Assembly (NCBI RefSeq): GCF_001578105.1
Contig: NZ_CP014277.1
Span: 62,001 to 126,000 of the forward strand
From: Martelella sp. AD-3
GTDB lineage: Bacteria; Pseudomonadota; Alphaproteobacteria; Rhizobiales; Rhizobiaceae
Reading direction: 5' to 3'
DNA: 64,000 nt
Positions 42,257 to 51,848 of the stretch are shown piece after piece. The translations under genes were made by a program, and so were the position numbers. Within the stretch, counting starts at the first letter, position 1. Every line of letters begins with the position of its first letter. The notes below the pieces were generated by a model. The model was not told the DNA's origin. It worked only from the letters and a program-made list of their open reading frames with translations, and ran no database searches.

Positions 42257-42876
42257 CAGCCAATCTCGCCCACTAGACGGCGGAGCTTCTGCAAGCGAAT
42301 CTCACGCGGCTCGTGCATGTCGAGCGTGCCGACGAATTGGCTCTCGGCATCCATCATGTAGACGCCTGCGGTGTGATCCATCGTGTATTCGCCCCCCTCC
42401 AGAGGCACTTTTCGCGCGTAGGCCGCAAAGGCCTTCACCACGGCGTCCGTTTCCTGTCGATTTCCCCGCAATGCGAGGATGCGATCATCAAAGGCTGTCA
42501 TGTATTGAGCCAGCAGCTCTTGGCTGTCTCGTTCGGGATCGACGGTGAAGAACAGTACGTTGAACTGGTCGGCCACCGGCCCGAGCTCGTTCATGAGATC
42601 GCTGAGTTCGTAGAGCGTCGTCGGACACACATCGGGACAATGGGTGAAGCCGAAGAAGGCGAGATAAGGCTTTCCAGCAAGCGCGGCATTGTCGATCGTC
42701 CCGCCTTGATGCGATGTGAGCTGGAACGGGCCGCCGATAGCTGCGATGCCTGTCGAAGACGCGACCGCCGCATTTTGCTGCTGCCAAGGCTTGGACACTG
42801 ACAAGCCGATGAAAAGCCCACCGACAGCGGCGACGGCAACCCATGCAACAAGACGGAAAAGTTTGACGCCGCTCAT
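42256..42876 (-). CDS. SCO1/SenC-family copper chaperone
   Basis: 206 residues with a membrane anchor (about 8-28). Copper site FFGFTHCPDVCPTTLYEL and YTMDHTAGVYMM. Most like the Sco at 11562-12170. Within the operon it lies between pcuAC and ccdA, so copper delivery, thiol reduction and soft-metal export are co-expressed under one MerR-type promoter. Confidence 0.92.
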   Translation of the reverse strand: MSGVKLFRLVAWVAVAAVGGLFIGLSVSKPWQQQNAAVASSTGIAAIGGPFQLTSHQGGTIDNAALAGKPYLAFFGFTHCPDVCPTTLYELSDLMNELGPVADQFNVLFFTVDPERDSQELLAQYMTAFDDRILALRGNRQETDAVVKAFAAYARKVPLEGGEYTMDHTAGVYMMDAESQFVGTLDMHEPREIRLQKLRRLVGEIG

Positions 42877-43376
42877 TGGACAGCCTCTCCGTGCCCGTCA
42901 TGTTCGTTCGCAAATTCCGGACGAGCACCCATGTTCTGCACAGCGAACTCAACGTCGATGGTACCGGCCTGCTCGAACACCAGTGTTGCGGCAAACCGCT
43001 CCCCTTCCTTCAAAGGACGCGATGGCTTCAAAAACATGATGTGTATACCGCCAGGTTGAAGTTCGACCGTCTTGCCAGCCCCAATTTCGATGCCATTTTG
43101 CACCGGCCTCATGCTGGCAACCCCGTCGATCACGGTCGACTCGTGGATTTCCGCCCGTTCTGACAGAGGTGATGAGATCGAAACCAGACGGTCGGCCATA
43201 CCGCCATCGTTCGTTAGCGTCAGATAGCCGCCGGCTACCGGCGCGACCGGCGGAGTCGCGCGCGACCACGGATGATTGATGGTGATCGAACCGGCTTGGA
43301 AGTCGTGACCAACGGCAGGAGAGATCAATACCGCAAGGGTAAGGAAGGCGGCGGATAGGGCTCGTGAACTAATCAT
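42873..43376 (-). CDS. PCuAC-type periplasmic copper chaperone
   Basis: 167 residues from the ATG at 43374-43376; upstream codons in the frame belong to the overlapping CDF gene. Signal peptide ends about SPAVGHD. Ligand motifs AEIHESTVIDG, VASMRPV and GGIHIMFLKPSRPL: the second Met-Leu-Met loop of the other copies is replaced by IMFLK, so one Met ligand has moved or been lost. C-terminus HDGHGEAVQ adds histidines. Overlaps its neighbours by four to eight bases. Confidence 0.9.
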   Translation of the reverse strand: MISSRALSAAFLTLAVLISPAVGHDFQAGSITINHPWSRATPPVAPVAGGYLTLTNDGGMADRLVSISSPLSERAEIHESTVIDGVASMRPVQNGIEIGAGKTVELQPGGIHIMFLKPSRPLKEGERFAATLVFEQAGTIDVEFAVQNMGARPEFANEHDGHGEAVQ

Positions 43377-43986
43377 GTTGATTAACTTTCTCTCCAGCTT
43401 CCCCGGCCTTTTCAAGAATTTCCAAGCCGCTTCTGACAACGACAACAACCACGCCCAGGCCGATGATCAGATCCGGGTAGGGCGAATTGAAAAGGATTAC
43501 GGCCAGACCCGAAAGCGCGATGGCTGAGTTCACGAGCATGTCGTTTGTCGTGAAAATCCATGAGGCTTGCAGATGCACGCCGCCTTCCCGATGAGAATTC
43601 AGGAACCACATGCAGATCATATTCGTAAGCGCGCTCGCGATTGCCACGGCAATCATGACCGGCCCTATCGGATCGGAGCCAGTGAAGAAGCGACGACCGA
43701 CTTCAAATAGAAGAAGACCAGCGAAAACCATCAGAAGGATACCCGACAGCCGGGCAACTCGAACCTTCGCCGCCAAACCGCGACCTACGACGAAAAGGCT
43801 AATAGCGTAGACACCGGCATCGCCAAGATTATCGAGTGCAGAGCCCATCAATCCTGTTGACTGAGCCCACCACCCTAATCCCCCCACAATGGCTGCCTGG
43901 GCCGTATTGATCGCAAGCACCCATGCGAGCGCCCATTGTTCGCTCTTCTCGGATGAAGTGGCACTGCCCTTGGACTGATTACTCAT
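43369..43986 (-). CDS. Cation diffusion facilitator-like protein
   Basis: 205 residues, five to six helices. ALDNLGDAGVYAISLFVVGRG matches the CDF metal-site helix (HxxxD-like, here DNLGDA), and ASWIFTTNDMLVNSAIALSG the second (NDML for HxxxD). The Asp/Asn pattern differs from the classical Zn site, so specificity may differ. No cytoplasmic C-terminal domain is present; the protein ends soon after the sixth helix, shorter than the usual 300 residues. It should export divalent metal with the adjacent ATPase. Confidence 0.82.
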   Translation of the reverse strand: MSNQSKGSATSSEKSEQWALAWVLAINTAQAAIVGGLGWWAQSTGLMGSALDNLGDAGVYAISLFVVGRGLAAKVRVARLSGILLMVFAGLLLFEVGRRFFTGSDPIGPVMIAVAIASALTNMICMWFLNSHREGGVHLQASWIFTTNDMLVNSAIALSGLAVILFNSPYPDLIIGLGVVVVVVRSGLEILEKAGEAGEKVNQHD

Positions 43987-44052
43987 AAATTACACCTCGG
44001 CTTTCTTGGCGAGAAGTGGAAGCCGCGACCTGCCTTCGCGCACTGCTTGGGC

Positions 44053-46185
44053 TCATTTGTCGCGGGTGCCGCGCCAGGTCAGCAGGCGCAGCGCATTGGC
44101 TGTAACGAGGACCGTAGCGCCCGTATCGGCGAGAATCGCCATCCAGAGCGTGGTAATGCCGAATAGAGTCGTCACGAGGAAGACGGCCTTCAGACCAAGC
44201 GCTATGGCGATATTTTGCCAAATATTGCCGAGTGTCGCCTGTGACAACCCGATGAGATCGGCAACACCCGTCACCCGGTTTCTGAGCAGCGCGGCATCTG
44301 CGGTCTCCAGAGCAACGTCGGTGCCTGCACCCATGGCAACGCCAACGGAAGCGGCTGCGAGCGCCGGCGCGTCATTGATACCGTCTCCCACCATGGCGAT
44401 CGGGCCATTAGCTTTGAGGCGACCGATCTCGGCGAGCTTGGCGTCGGGCAACAATTCGGCGCTTGCCTCAAGGCCAAGATGGGCCGCAATGGCGTCGGCC
44501 GTGCGCTTGTTGTCGCCGGTCAGCATCAGTGGCCGCACACCTCGATCTGTCAGCCGCTTCACACCTTCGATAGCGTCGTCGCGCGGTTCGTCGCGCAACG
44601 CGATCAATCCCTCGATGGTCTTGCCCTTTATAAGCACGACGACCGTCTTGCCCTGGCTCTCCAGTATGGTGATCGTCTCGGCAATGTTCTCTTCGAGGGC
44701 AGCCTGTTCGGCGGCATGACGGGGAGACCCGACCGAAGCGAAGCCGTCCTTCAACCGCGCTGTGACCGCTTTGCCGGGTGTGGCAACGCCGCCCCCGAAG
44801 GTGACGGGCAGTTCGAGCCCCCGCACTTTTGCCGCCTCCACGATTGCAACCCCGAGAGGATGGCTGGTGCTGCGCTCGACGGCCGCTGCAATGGCAAGGA
44901 CGGCGTTCTCGTCGCCATTGATCGGCACAATGTCCGTCACCTGGGGATGGCCACGCGTCAGCGTTCCTGTCTTGTCGAAGGCAACAGTTACGACCTTACC
45001 GAGTATTTCCAGTGCCGCGCCCCCCTTAATCAGCAATCCCTGACGCGCGCCGGCGGCAAGACCCGAGGCAATAGCCGCCGGCGTGGAAATCACGAGCGCG
45101 CAGGGGCAAGCAATCAGCAACGTCGCAAGACCCCGATATACCCATGTCATCCAGTCACCGCCGAAGGCGAGCGGCGGCACCACGACGATCAGAGCCGCGA
45201 CGACCATAGCGCCAGGCGTATACCAGCGGCTGAAACGGTCGATCATACGCGCCGTCGGGGCCTTTGATTCCTGAGCTTCCTCGACCATGTGGATGATGCG
45301 GGCAATGGTATTGTCGGCCGCGACATGACTGATCGACACTCGCAACTCGCCATTTGCATTGATGCTGCCGGCATAGACGTTTGCGCCGGCTTCTTTAAGC
45401 ACGGGCATGGATTCGCCTGTCACGGGCGCCTCATCGACCTCAGATGCACCATCAATCACCGTGCCGTCAGACGGCACACGGTCCCCAGGCCGAACAACGA
45501 CGACATCACCAATAGCCAACTCTTCGGCAGCGACCTGCTCAATGACACCATCACGCTCGCGGAACGCGACCCGGGGCACGAGATCGATCAGCGCTTCAAT
45601 GCCTGCCCGCGCACGGCCTGCCGCCACGGTTTCAAGCAGCTCGCCCACTGCGAACAGGAAGATCACGACAGCAGCTTCTTCGGCCTCGCCGATGGCGACC
45701 GCGCCGAGTGCCGCGACCGTCATCAACGTCTCGATGGTGAAGGGTGAGCCGGACATCGCACCGGCGACCGCCCGCCGCGCGAACGGGATAACGCTGATCA
45801 GGGCCGCACCTGAATAGAGCCATTGCTCCCAATCCGGCAGGATACGCGCAATGGCGAAGGCAAGCATGAACAGTGCGCCGGTCAGCAGTACAAGCCGACC
45901 CTTGCTGCCTTTCCACCACGCCTCTGTGATGCGCTTCCGAGGCGGCCCCCCCTTCGTCTCAGCCTGCTCGATCACTGGCGTGTACCCGAGCGCTCGGATC
46001 TTTTGCTCAATAGTGCCGAGGGCCGTCCGGTCTTCATCGAGTTGCAATGCTAGCGTCTCGTTGGCGTAGCTGACATTGATGTCGCTAACGCCCGGCAGGC
46101 GTTGCATCGCCGTCTCGATTTTCAATGCGCACGAGGCGCAGTCCATGCCTTCTATACGCAGTCTGTAAGGGCTCGCTGCCGCCAT
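44053..46185 (-). CDS. cadA: P1B-type heavy-metal-translocating ATPase (Zn/Cd/Pb efflux)
   Basis: 710 residues. One N-terminal HMA domain with GMDCASC (Cys16, Cys19), no His-rich linker (unlike the copy at 1070-3313), then CPCALVIS, DKTGTLT, STSHPLG, and GDGINDAPAL with the usual P1B-4/P1B-2-type C-terminal helices ending DTGATVLVTANALRLL. GAGGTG five bases before the ATG sets the start. It is first in a leftward operon of seven genes and is driven by a TTGACC promoter with a 21-bp dyad (46217-46247). The substrate is Zn, Cd or Pb; the PbrR-like regulator and LspA in the operon favour Pb or Cd. Confidence 0.93.
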   Translation of the reverse strand: MAAASPYRLRIEGMDCASCALKIETAMQRLPGVSDINVSYANETLALQLDEDRTALGTIEQKIRALGYTPVIEQAETKGGPPRKRITEAWWKGSKGRLVLLTGALFMLAFAIARILPDWEQWLYSGAALISVIPFARRAVAGAMSGSPFTIETLMTVAALGAVAIGEAEEAAVVIFLFAVGELLETVAAGRARAGIEALIDLVPRVAFRERDGVIEQVAAEELAIGDVVVVRPGDRVPSDGTVIDGASEVDEAPVTGESMPVLKEAGANVYAGSINANGELRVSISHVAADNTIARIIHMVEEAQESKAPTARMIDRFSRWYTPGAMVVAALIVVVPPLAFGGDWMTWVYRGLATLLIACPCALVISTPAAIASGLAAGARQGLLIKGGAALEILGKVVTVAFDKTGTLTRGHPQVTDIVPINGDENAVLAIAAAVERSTSHPLGVAIVEAAKVRGLELPVTFGGGVATPGKAVTARLKDGFASVGSPRHAAEQAALEENIAETITILESQGKTVVVLIKGKTIEGLIALRDEPRDDAIEGVKRLTDRGVRPLMLTGDNKRTADAIAAHLGLEASAELLPDAKLAEIGRLKANGPIAMVGDGINDAPALAAASVGVAMGAGTDVALETADAALLRNRVTGVADLIGLSQATLGNIWQNIAIALGLKAVFLVTTLFGITTLWMAILADTGATVLVTANALRLLTWRGTRDK

Positions 46186-46216
46186 GGTGTCACCTCGATG
46201 GTTTAATGTGACACCG

Positions 46217-46247
46217 CAGATAGACCCTGTAGCAACTATAGGGTCAA
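46217..46247 (-). promoter_or_regulatory. MerR-type promoter and operator of the leftward metal operon
   Basis: Read leftward: -35 TTGACC (46242-46247), 19-bp spacer, -10 TATCTG (46217-46222). The dyad at 46224-46244 has nine-base arms ACCCTGTAG/CTATAGGGT with one mismatch around CAA. This is the classic PbrR/CadR promoter layout. It is one of three like boxes within 1.4 kb. Confidence 0.8.
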
Positions 46248-46320
46248 GAGTGGACTTCGTTTATTTGATTTCGCGCTGCGATCCACGTGCAAATTCGCGG
46301 TACAACTTCATTAAGGAGCC

Positions 46321-46351
46321 TTGACCCTGTAGTGGGTACAGGGTGCAGAAA
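46321..46351 (+). promoter_or_regulatory. MerR-type promoter and operator of dsbB-dsbA
   Basis: Read rightward: TTGACC (46321-46326), a 19-bp spacer and a weak -10 CAGAAA (46346-46351). The dyad at 46324-46344 has perfect eight-base arms ACCCTGTA/TACAGGGT around GTGGG. It begins 74 bases from the leftward promoter's -35, so both directions may be activated by the same MerR protein. Confidence 0.75.
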
Positions 46352-46406
46352 TAGTTGAATGCAAAGGTAAATGGAGCGAAGCGAAACGATGGCGAAAGGG
46401 AGTGCT

Positions 46407-46847
46407 ATGACCACCGGGGCGGGCACGACTGCAAATACCTGGGCGTTCGTCTTCTCGGCATGGCTCATTGCGCTTGCCGCCTCGCTCAGCGCTCTCTTCA
46501 TTGGTGAGGTCATGGGACAGACGCCGTGCAATCTGTGCTGGCATCAGCGCGCTTTCATGTTTCCGCTGGCGGTCATTCTGGCTGTCGCTAGCTTTCGAGG
46601 TGATGCCAGCGTTTCCCGGTACGGACTTCCACTGGCTGCCCTAGGTGCCGCCATCGCTGCATTCCACTCCCTCCTTTATGCGAGGATCCTTCCAGCAGCC
46701 ATCGAGCCTTGTACACAAGACGGCCCGTCATGTTCTGGCGTCGAGATGACGGTCCTTGGCATTTTGCCGCTCCCTTACCTATCGCTCGCCGCCTTTGGGA
46801 GCATCGCTCTTCTTCTCGTTCTCGCGCACCGGAGACGTTCAACATGA
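46407..46847 (+). CDS. dsbB: Disulfide bond formation protein B
   Basis: 146 residues. The frame has ATGs at 46371, 46389 and 46407; the last has GGGAG five bases upstream and gives a length equal to the paralogue at 4410-4847. Cysteine pairs CNLC (followed by WHQR) and PCTQDGPSC are intact. It overlaps dsbA by ATGA. Its MerR-type promoter makes this a metal-inducible Dsb pair. Confidence 0.9.
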   Translation: MTTGAGTTANTWAFVFSAWLIALAASLSALFIGEVMGQTPCNLCWHQRAFMFPLAVILAVASFRGDASVSRYGLPLAALGAAIAAFHSLLYARILPAAIEPCTQDGPSCSGVEMTVLGILPLPYLSLAAFGSIALLLVLAHRRRST

Positions 46848-47503
46848 CCAGACGGTCCATCGTACTTCTCACTGGCCTTGTCGCACTGATTGTCTTTGCA
46901 GGCGGTGCCTTTATCTACGACCGGTACGGCGGCCTCTCGGCACAGCCCGTTGCACCGGCGCAAGGTGATGCGTTGGTCAGGGCGCATTCACCCGTAATCG
47001 GCCCAGCGGATGCGCCGGTGACGATCGTGGAATTCTTTGATCCGTCCTGCGAGGCGTGCCGAGCTTTCTATCCAGCCGTTAAGCAGATCATGGCGAATTT
47101 CCCTGCCGAGACGCGCCTGGTCATCCGATACGCGCCCTTCCATGACGGATCTGACGAAGCCGTCAGGACTCTGGAAACAGCCCGTCTTCAGGACAGATAC
47201 GAACCGATACTGGAAGCCCTGCTGGCGCGACAGCCGGAATGGGCCGTGCATGGTGCACCCGATCTCGAGAAAGCCTGGGAAATCGTGGCGGCGGCTGGGT
47301 TGGATGTTGAGCAGGCACGGCGTGAGATGTCCTCGGCCGAGATTGACGCCGTTCTTGAGCAGGATATGGCCGATGTTCAGAGCAATAATGTGCGCCAGAC
47401 ACCGACCTTTTTCGTGAATGGCAGGCCGCTGGAATCCTTCGGACCGCAGCAACTCCACGACCTGGTGCGTGAAGAGGTGGAGAGCGCCAGAGCGGCGCAC
47501 TAG
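46844..47503 (+). CDS. DsbA-family thiol oxidoreductase
   Basis: 219 residues with an anchor or signal (MTRRSIVLLTGLVALIVFAG). Active site VEFFDPSCEACRAFYP (CEAC) and cis-Pro loop RQTPTFFVNG. Aligns along its length with the copy at 4844-5497 (for example FHDGSDEAVRTLETARLQD against FHEGSDEAVRILETARMQD). Expected partner of the preceding DsbB. Confidence 0.9.
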   Translation: MTRRSIVLLTGLVALIVFAGGAFIYDRYGGLSAQPVAPAQGDALVRAHSPVIGPADAPVTIVEFFDPSCEACRAFYPAVKQIMANFPAETRLVIRYAPFHDGSDEAVRTLETARLQDRYEPILEALLARQPEWAVHGAPDLEKAWEIVAAAGLDVEQARREMSSAEIDAVLEQDMADVQSNNVRQTPTFFVNGRPLESFGPQQLHDLVREEVESARAAH

Positions 47504-47544
47504 GCGAGCCATCGAGATCGACAAACGTCCAAATAGAACCTACA

Positions 47545-47569
47545 TGACCCTGTATACGCTATAGGGTCA
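47545..47569. promoter_or_regulatory. Third MerR-type operator, at the merR start
   Basis: Ten-base arms TGACCCTGTA/TATAGGGTCA with one mismatch around TACGC, ending four bases before the merR ATG (47574). A -35/-10-like pair with 19-bp spacing (ATGACC, ATAAAA) would start transcription after the ATG, so either the message is leaderless-like or the box acts as an autorepressor site on read-through from dsbA. Confidence 0.7.
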
Positions 47570-47573
47570 TAAA

Positions 47574-47978
47574 ATGAACTCTTCAATTCTGACGATCGGT
47601 CATCTTGCAAGGCAAACCGGTACCAAGGTCGAAACGATCCGCTTTTACGAGAAGAACGGTCTACTGCCCGAGCCCTCGCGTACCGAAGGCAATTATCGGG
47701 CGTACGAGCCAGACCATCTGAACCGGCTGAGCTTTATCCGCCGGGCACGTGACCTGGGCTTCTCGCTCGACCAGATCAGAGCGCTTCTCACGCTATCCGA
47801 CAATCGCGGACAATCCTGCGCAGCAGTTGATGCCATCGCTAGCGAACATCGTGCAGAGGTCGAAAAGAAGATCACTGATCTCATGGCGCTCAAGGCCGAA
47901 CTCGACAGAATGATCGACCAGTGCGAGTGCGGCATCGTCGACGATTGCCGGATCATTGAAACCCTGTCGCCGAAATGA
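47574..47978 (+). CDS. MerR-family metal-responsive regulator (PbrR/CadR type)
   Basis: 134 residues. Winged helix SSILTIGHLARQTGTKVETI then RFYEKNGLLPEPSRTEGNYRAYE; coiled coil about 84-114; Cys82, Cys117, Cys119 and Cys125, with C-E-C-G-I-V-D-D-C in the metal loop, as in Pb/Cd-sensing members. It is the likely activator at the three dyads 46224-46244, 46324-46344 and 47545-47569. It lacks the His-rich tail of the MerR at 535-975. Confidence 0.9.
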   Translation: MNSSILTIGHLARQTGTKVETIRFYEKNGLLPEPSRTEGNYRAYEPDHLNRLSFIRRARDLGFSLDQIRALLTLSDNRGQSCAAVDAIASEHRAEVEKKITDLMALKAELDRMIDQCECGIVDDCRIIETLSPK

Positions 47979-48072
47979 TCGGAGGTCCATGCAGCTTTGC
48001 CGACGATCCATGTCTTGATCGACTGCAATTGGTAGGTCGTTCGACATCTTCCGCTTGGAAGGGTTGGCTGCT

Positions 48073-48093
48073 GAAAGCGGCCTTTCCGCTTTC
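48073..48093. terminator. Hairpin after merR
   Basis: GAAAGCGG (48073-48080) and CCGCTTTC (48086-48093) form a perfect eight-base stem with loop CCTTT between merR and the convergent resolvase. No T-run is present; terminator function is possible but unproven. Confidence 0.45.
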
Positions 48094-48120
48094 CACCCCA
48101 TGGAGGTCATCGGATCCAAG

Positions 48121-48720
48121 TCATGCCAAGGCCTCATGGGCTTCCCGCTGACGATATTCGGCAACGATTCTTGAGACGGTTGGCTCGCTCACGTCATAGA
48201 GCCGCGCCATCTCGGCGCCGGACTTGCGCCCCGCAACAACGGATTCGGCGATCTCACGCCGTTTCTTATCGTCAAGTTTGCGCCGCCGACCACCGAGCCG
48301 CCCTTCCAACCGCGCCTGCGCTAGCCCTGCGCTAGTCCGCTCGCGGATCATGGCGCGCTCGAACTCGGCGAATGAGCCGACCATCTGCATCATCATGCGG
48401 CCTGCCGGTGTCGTCGTGTCGATCGCTTCGGTCAGCGACCGGAAGCCGGCCCCCGCCGCTTCGATCTTTTCCATCAAGTGCAGCAGGTCTTTCAGGCTTC
48501 GCGAAAGCCGGTCGAGCTTCCAGACAACAACGACATCGCCATCCCGTAGCTGGCCGATCATCTCCTGGAGCCTCGGCCGGTCCCATCGCCCGCCGCTGGC
48601 GGATTCTTCGAAGACGCGTTTACAACCCGCTGCCGTCAGCGCGCGCAACTGTGCTGCGTTCGACTGGTCGTCCCCCTTCGACACGCGAGCATAGCCGATC
48701 AAATAAGGTGCGGTGCTCAA
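48121..48720 (-). CDS. tnpR: Serine recombinase (Tn3-type resolvase)
   Basis: 199 residues. Catalytic domain starts IGYARVSKGDDQSNAAQL with the nucleophile Ser of ARVS, then VWKLDRLSRSLKDLLHLM and GSFAEFERAMIRERT; the C-terminal helix-turn-helix is GAEMARLYDVSEPTVSRIV. It resolves cointegrates at the adjacent res site. Complete, with no frameshift. Confidence 0.93.
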   Translation of the reverse strand: MSTAPYLIGYARVSKGDDQSNAAQLRALTAAGCKRVFEESASGGRWDRPRLQEMIGQLRDGDVVVVWKLDRLSRSLKDLLHLMEKIEAAGAGFRSLTEAIDTTTPAGRMMMQMVGSFAEFERAMIRERTSAGLAQARLEGRLGGRRRKLDDKKRREIAESVVAGRKSGAEMARLYDVSEPTVSRIVAEYRQREAHEALA

Positions 48721-48726
48721 TTCGAT

Positions 48727-48842
48727 CCTTTCACAAACGGCCGTCTACGGAAGCAGGATGACCATGACCGCAAATCAAGGCTCAATGCCTTTCACAATCC
48801 TCTTGCAAAACTGTATCAAAAGGCAAGTGATTTTTGAAAGGG
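48727..48842. promoter_or_regulatory. Probable res site
   Basis: CCTTTCACAA occurs at 48727-48736 and 48788-48797, and an inverted variant (TTTTTGAAAGG) at 48832-48842, all between the divergent tnpR and tnpA. Repeated half-sites in this place are expected of a Tn3 res site, which also holds both promoters. Confidence 0.55.
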
Positions 48843-48849
48843 ATAACCG

Positions 48850-51813
48850 ATGCCAGCACGCATTTACATGACCGGCCCTCAGCGCGACGCTTTGTTGGCG
48901 CTGCCCGAAGACGAGACGACGGTCGTCCGCCATCACAGTCTGGACGTAAACGACCTAGCTGCCATCAACAGCGCCCGCACGCCTGAGACCCGGCTTGGCT
49001 ATGCTTTGCAGCTTTGCTGTCTGCGTTATCCGGGGAGGCATCTCCGACGCGGCGAATTGCTGCCCGCTGTCATGCTCGACCATATCGCTGAGCAGATCGG
49101 GATCGATGCAGAAGTGATCGGCGGTTTCGCACGACGGACGCCCACACGCTACGATCAGCTTCTCGCGATCAAGGCGCGTTTCGGGTTCACCGACCTCACC
49201 AAGCCGATGCGCGCAACGCTTCGAGCGTGGCTGGAAGCCGAAGCTGTCGGCCTGACCAACGGACGCGTCTTGTTGGGCAACTTCCTCGACGAACTGCGCT
49301 TCCGTAAGATAGTCATTTCCGGAATCACCGTGGTCGAGCGCATGGCCGCCGAAGCGATGCACGCGGCCGAAAACCGGATCATCGCCGACATCGACAATCG
49401 TCTCGATCCGGCCACCCATAGCCGACTTGACGCGCTTATCGCCGAGAAAACGCACGATAGGCAAAGCCGATTTTCCTGGCTACGGGAACCCACCCCGCGC
49501 GTCGCCTCTGCCTCGCTCGTCGGTATTCTTGACAAGATCGCACTGGTTCGCGGCATCAGGACGCCCGCCATCGATAGACGATACGAACCCCGAATGGAGC
49601 AATTTGCGCGCGAAGGGGTCCGCTACACCGCGCAGGCATTCCAGCAGATGGGGTCGGCGCGGCGGCATGTTATTCTTGTGGCGACGCTGCGCGAGTTTGA
49701 GGCCACGCTGACTGACACAGCTATCGGTATGTTCGACTCGCTCATCGGGCGAGCGCATCTGCGTGCCCGCAAACGCCTTGAACAGACGGTTGCCGCTTCT
49801 GCCGACCAGGGCCGCGACCGATTAATCCGTGTCGCCGACGTGCTTGAGGCGGTCAGCAAAGCCGCACGCGCCGGCGGCGATATTGCAGCAGCGGTCGCAG
49901 CGGTCGCCTCGCTCGATACGATCGATGCCGACGCTGCTCTTCTCCGGCGAACCACGAGGCCGGGACGAGATAATGCCATCAGTGAAATCGGGCCAGAATA
50001 TCGGACGTTCAAGCGGGCGGGGCCGCGCTTCCTGAAAGCGTTCACGTTCGAGGGTCGCAAGGGTACCGCGCCGCTCCGTGCAGCGATGGCGATCCTGGCC
50101 GAACTCGATGGCGACTGGCGCACGGCGCTCCCTGATGGCTTGCCGCTCGGGCATATCGAGCGGCGATGGCAGCGCTATGTCGTCACGGACGACAAGATCG
50201 ACCGAACCCATTGGGAGCTGGCGACCTATTCCGCGTTGGCTGGAGCACTGGCGGCGGGCGACATCTGGGTGCCAACCTCCCGACTGCACCGCTCTCTGGA
50301 AACGCTGCTTTCACCGAGTACGGATCCGGTCCCGGCACAGGTCTCCGATATTCCTGATCCTCATGTGTGGCTCGATGCCCGCGCGGCCGAACTGGATACT
50401 GCGCTGCTCAAGGTATCAGGGGGGCTGACCAGCGGCGATCCCGCGCTGTTTTCCGGTGACCGACTGCGGTTTCCGAAAGAGCCGAAAACCGATCTTGCCG
50501 AACGCGACGATGGCAGACAGTTCGTCCGGACCTGCTACAATCTCGTGCCGACGACGCGCATCACCGATGTTTTGTCTCAGGTCGAACGTTGGACCGGTTT
50601 CACCAGCCATTTCGGTCATGTCTCGACCGGGTTGCCGCCCAACGATGAACGATCCTTTCTCGCAGCTATGATTGCGGAAGCGACGAACCTCGGCCTGTCA
50701 CGGATGGCTGAGGTCTGCGGCGTGGCATCGCGGCGCACGCTCCTGCGCATGCAGACGTGGCACATGCGTGAAGAGACGTTTCGCGCCGCGCTCGGCTGTC
50801 TGACCGACGCCATACAGGCCGAACCAATGGCGGCCTGGTTCGGTGAGGGCTGGCGCGCCTCTGCCGATGGGCAGGCTTATTATCTTGGTGGCGCCGGGGA
50901 GGCTGGCGGTCAGGTCAACGCGCATTACGGCCGCGACCCGATCGTCAAAATCTACACCACCATCACCGACCGCTACGCACCGCTCCATCAAACCGTGATC
51001 GCGGGCACTGCCGGCGAAGCGATCCATGCCCTCGACGGCATTCTCGGCCACGAAAGCAACGCCAACCTTTCCGCGCTGCACGTCGATGGCGGCGGCGTCT
51101 CCGATATCGTGTTTGCGGTCATGGACCTGCTCGGGCTTGATTTTGAGCCACGTATTCCGCGCCTCTCCGATCGCCGCCTCTATTCCTTCGAGCCGCCCAA
51201 GCGTTACGGACGCCTCGCGCCGCTGTTCGGGAACAGGCTCAACCGCGATCTGATCGTCAATCACTGGCCCGACATTCATCGCGTCATTAGGGCGATGCGC
51301 GACCGAACCATCACCCCATCGCTGATCCTGAAAAAGCTCTCAGCCTACCGGCAACAAAACAGCCTTGCCGCTGCCCTTCGCGAGGTCGGCCGTATCGAGC
51401 GCACACTCTTCACATTGCGATGGTTCAAGGATCCGGCGCTTCGCCAGCTTGTCACGGGTGAACTCAATAAGGGCGAAGCGCGAAACAGTCTGGCGCGCGC
51501 GGTTGCGTTCCACCGGCTCGGCCGCTTCCGGGATCGCGGTATCGAAAATCAGCAAATGCGAGCGGCAGCACTCAATCTCGTCACCGCCGCAATCATCCTG
51601 TTCAACTGCCGCTATCTCGACCGCGCCGTGAGTGAACTTGGAAGTCGCGGAGTGAAAATTGATCCCGCTCTACTCTCGCAGCTTTCACCTTTGGGCTGGG
51701 ACCGGATCAACCTCACCGGCGATTATGTCTGGTCAGACGGCATTGAACTCGATGCCGACGGACTCATGCCCCTTCGAATCCCCGATAGCTACCGTGAATC
51801 TATGTCCCGATAA
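48850..51813 (+). CDS. tnpA: Tn3-family transposase
   Basis: 987 residues, the normal size for the family. N-terminal DUF4158-like part ([21 protein letters not shown]), and the C-terminal DDE domain with [50 protein letters not shown] and [14 protein letters not shown]. The usual TDTAG is VDGGG here, keeping the aspartate. A frame without interruption; probably active. A GAAAGG site precedes the ATG. Confidence 0.94.
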   Translation: MPARIYMTGPQRDALLALPEDETTVVRHHSLDVNDLAAINSARTPETRLGYALQLCCLRYPGRHLRRGELLPAVMLDHIAEQIGIDAEVIGGFARRTPTRYDQLLAIKARFGFTDLTKPMRATLRAWLEAEAVGLTNGRVLLGNFLDELRFRKIVISGITVVERMAAEAMHAAENRIIADIDNRLDPATHSRLDALIAEKTHDRQSRFSWLREPTPRVASASLVGILDKIALVRGIRTPAIDRRYEPRMEQFAREGVRYTAQAFQQMGSARRHVILVATLREFEATLTDTAIGMFDSLIGRAHLRARKRLEQTVAASADQGRDRLIRVADVLEAVSKAARAGGDIAAAVAAVASLDTIDADAALLRRTTRPGRDNAISEIGPEYRTFKRAGPRFLKAFTFEGRKGTAPLRAAMAILAELDGDWRTALPDGLPLGHIERRWQRYVVTDDKIDRTHWELATYSALAGALAAGDIWVPTSRLHRSLETLLSPSTDPVPAQVSDIPDPHVWLDARAAELDTALLKVSGGLTSGDPALFSGDRLRFPKEPKTDLAERDDGRQFVRTCYNLVPTTRITDVLSQVERWTGFTSHFGHVSTGLPPNDERSFLAAMIAEATNLGLSRMAEVCGVASRRTLLRMQTWHMREETFRAALGCLTDAIQAEPMAAWFGEGWRASADGQAYYLGGAGEAGGQVNAHYGRDPIVKIYTTITDRYAPLHQTVIAGTAGEAIHALDGILGHESNANLSALHVDGGGVSDIVFAVMDLLGLDFEPRIPRLSDRRLYSFEPPKRYGRLAPLFGNRLNRDLIVNHWPDIHRVIRAMRDRTITPSLILKKLSAYRQQNSLAAALREVGRIERTLFTLRWFKDPALRQLVTGELNKGEARNSLARAVAFHRLGRFRDRGIENQQMRAAALNLVTAAIILFNCRYLDRAVSELGSRGVKIDPALLSQLSPLGWDRINLTGDYVWSDGIELDADGLMPLRIPDSYRESMSR

Positions 51814-51848
51814 TGCACAGACGCCTCTTGTGTTGTAACTTCATCGCC

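Larger units (their letters stand above)
48121..51813. mobile_element. Tn3-family transposition module (tnpR-res-tnpA)
   Basis: Divergent serine resolvase and Tn3 transposase with a res-like region between them. The terminal 38-bp inverted repeats were not identified, so the real limits are unknown; the DUF1403 gene 35 bases downstream of tnpA may lie inside the element. Confidence 0.75.

Noticed and set aside
44006..44719. 237-codon plus-strand frame
   Set aside because: Antisense to the conserved C-terminal ATPase domain of the second cadA.
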